Positions 31,985 through 32,033 of a stretch of 32,033 nt of DNA are shown one piece after another; the first letter of the stretch is position 1, and each line of letters starts with the position of its first letter. The DNA lies in contig CANJEU010000001.1 in NCBI GenBank assembly GCA_947473445.1, positions 1 to 32,033 on the forward strand. Direction: 5' to 3'. A model generated the notes under the pieces. The model worked only from the letters and a program-made list of their open reading frames with translations. It had not been told where the DNA came from and did not search any database. A program made the translations under genes and the position numbers. The DNA is from Fidelibacterota bacterium (GTDB lineage: Bacteria; Pseudomonadota; Alphaproteobacteria; Rhodospirillales; Rhodospirillaceae).

Positions 31985-32033
31985 ATGTCTGACAGCCGCA
32001 CACTGGCCCGGCGCATAGCCGACACTATGTTGA
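31985..32033 (+). CDS. Start of a plus-strand gene, perhaps PaaI-type thioesterase (partial)
   Basis: From the ATG at 31985 the frame reads MSDSRTLARRIADTML and continues past the right edge. The first residues and the divergent position next to paaG resemble the start of PaaI-type hydroxyphenylacetyl-CoA thioesterases, which often begin with a helix of this kind. Sixteen codons are too few for a firm call, and no clear ribosome-binding site is present. Other genes, including a regulator, are possible. Confidence 0.35.
   Translation, partial: MSDSRTLARRIADTML

Noticed and set aside
1..32033. tRNA, rRNA, CRISPR, insertion sequence, prophage or attachment site
   Set aside because: No cloverleaf-like sequence, regularly spaced direct repeats, transposase or integrase motifs, or terminal inverted repeats were seen on either strand by reading; a dedicated scan was not possible.

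Overview
The window looks like chromosomal DNA of a free-living, GC-rich Gram-negative alphaproteobacterium. The signs are type II secretion genes, two large TonB-dependent receptors, an EAL/GGDEF regulator, Tat-type signal peptides, a phenylacetate (paa) catabolic cluster and PhoB-type boxes. Gene content and order at the left end recall Caulobacterales and related stalked or oligotrophic lineages, but genus cannot be fixed from the sequence alone. No rRNA, tRNA, CRISPR array, insertion sequence or prophage was seen.

Region 1 (1-10.8 kb, minus strand) is one long gene set. It starts with a large surface-type lipoprotein made of two tandem copies of a ~424-residue domain. A TonB-dependent receptor follows, then gspC, gspD, gspE and the first part of gspF, which runs off the left edge. 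The gsp genes are coupled by 1-4 base overlaps or short gaps, and gspC starts 22 bases after the receptor. Upstream of the lipoprotein is a PhoB-type array of 7-base repeats at an exact 11-base period. A second array of the same layout faces the other way, in front of a small secreted TPR protein gene at 11.0 kb. The layout matches what I recall of the ElpS/T2SS locus of Caulobacter crescentus, where phosphate starvation induces a T2SS-exported lipoprotein.

Region 2 (11.0-21.3 kb) is mixed. It holds the TPR protein, a small exported protein of unknown function, a putative HNH endonuclease with a PUA/EVE-like N-terminus and a substituted HNH histidine, and an EAL-CBS-GGDEF c-di-GMP protein. 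It also holds a Tat-exported PhoD-type phosphatase followed by a second TonB-dependent receptor, and, convergent to these, a large exported protein of unknown function. The PhoD enzyme and second receptor fit a phosphate-scavenging theme with region 1. Their own PhoB control is not clear.

Region 3 (21.6-25.5 kb) has a minus-strand pair (2-keto-4-pentenoate hydratase-like enzyme and quinone oxidoreductase) divergent from an SDR-fold protein that lacks the usual Tyr/Lys pair. A further unknown exported protein follows. Region 4 (25.6-32.0 kb) is a minus-strand phenylacetate operon: paaG, paaZ, paaK, then a bifunctional enoyl-CoA hydratase/3-hydroxyacyl-CoA dehydrogenase. The first codons of a divergent gene, perhaps a PaaI-type thioesterase, lie at the right edge. 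Together these cover CoA activation, epoxide isomerisation, ring cleavage and oxidation, and beta-oxidation. The ring epoxidase (paaABCDE) is not in the window.
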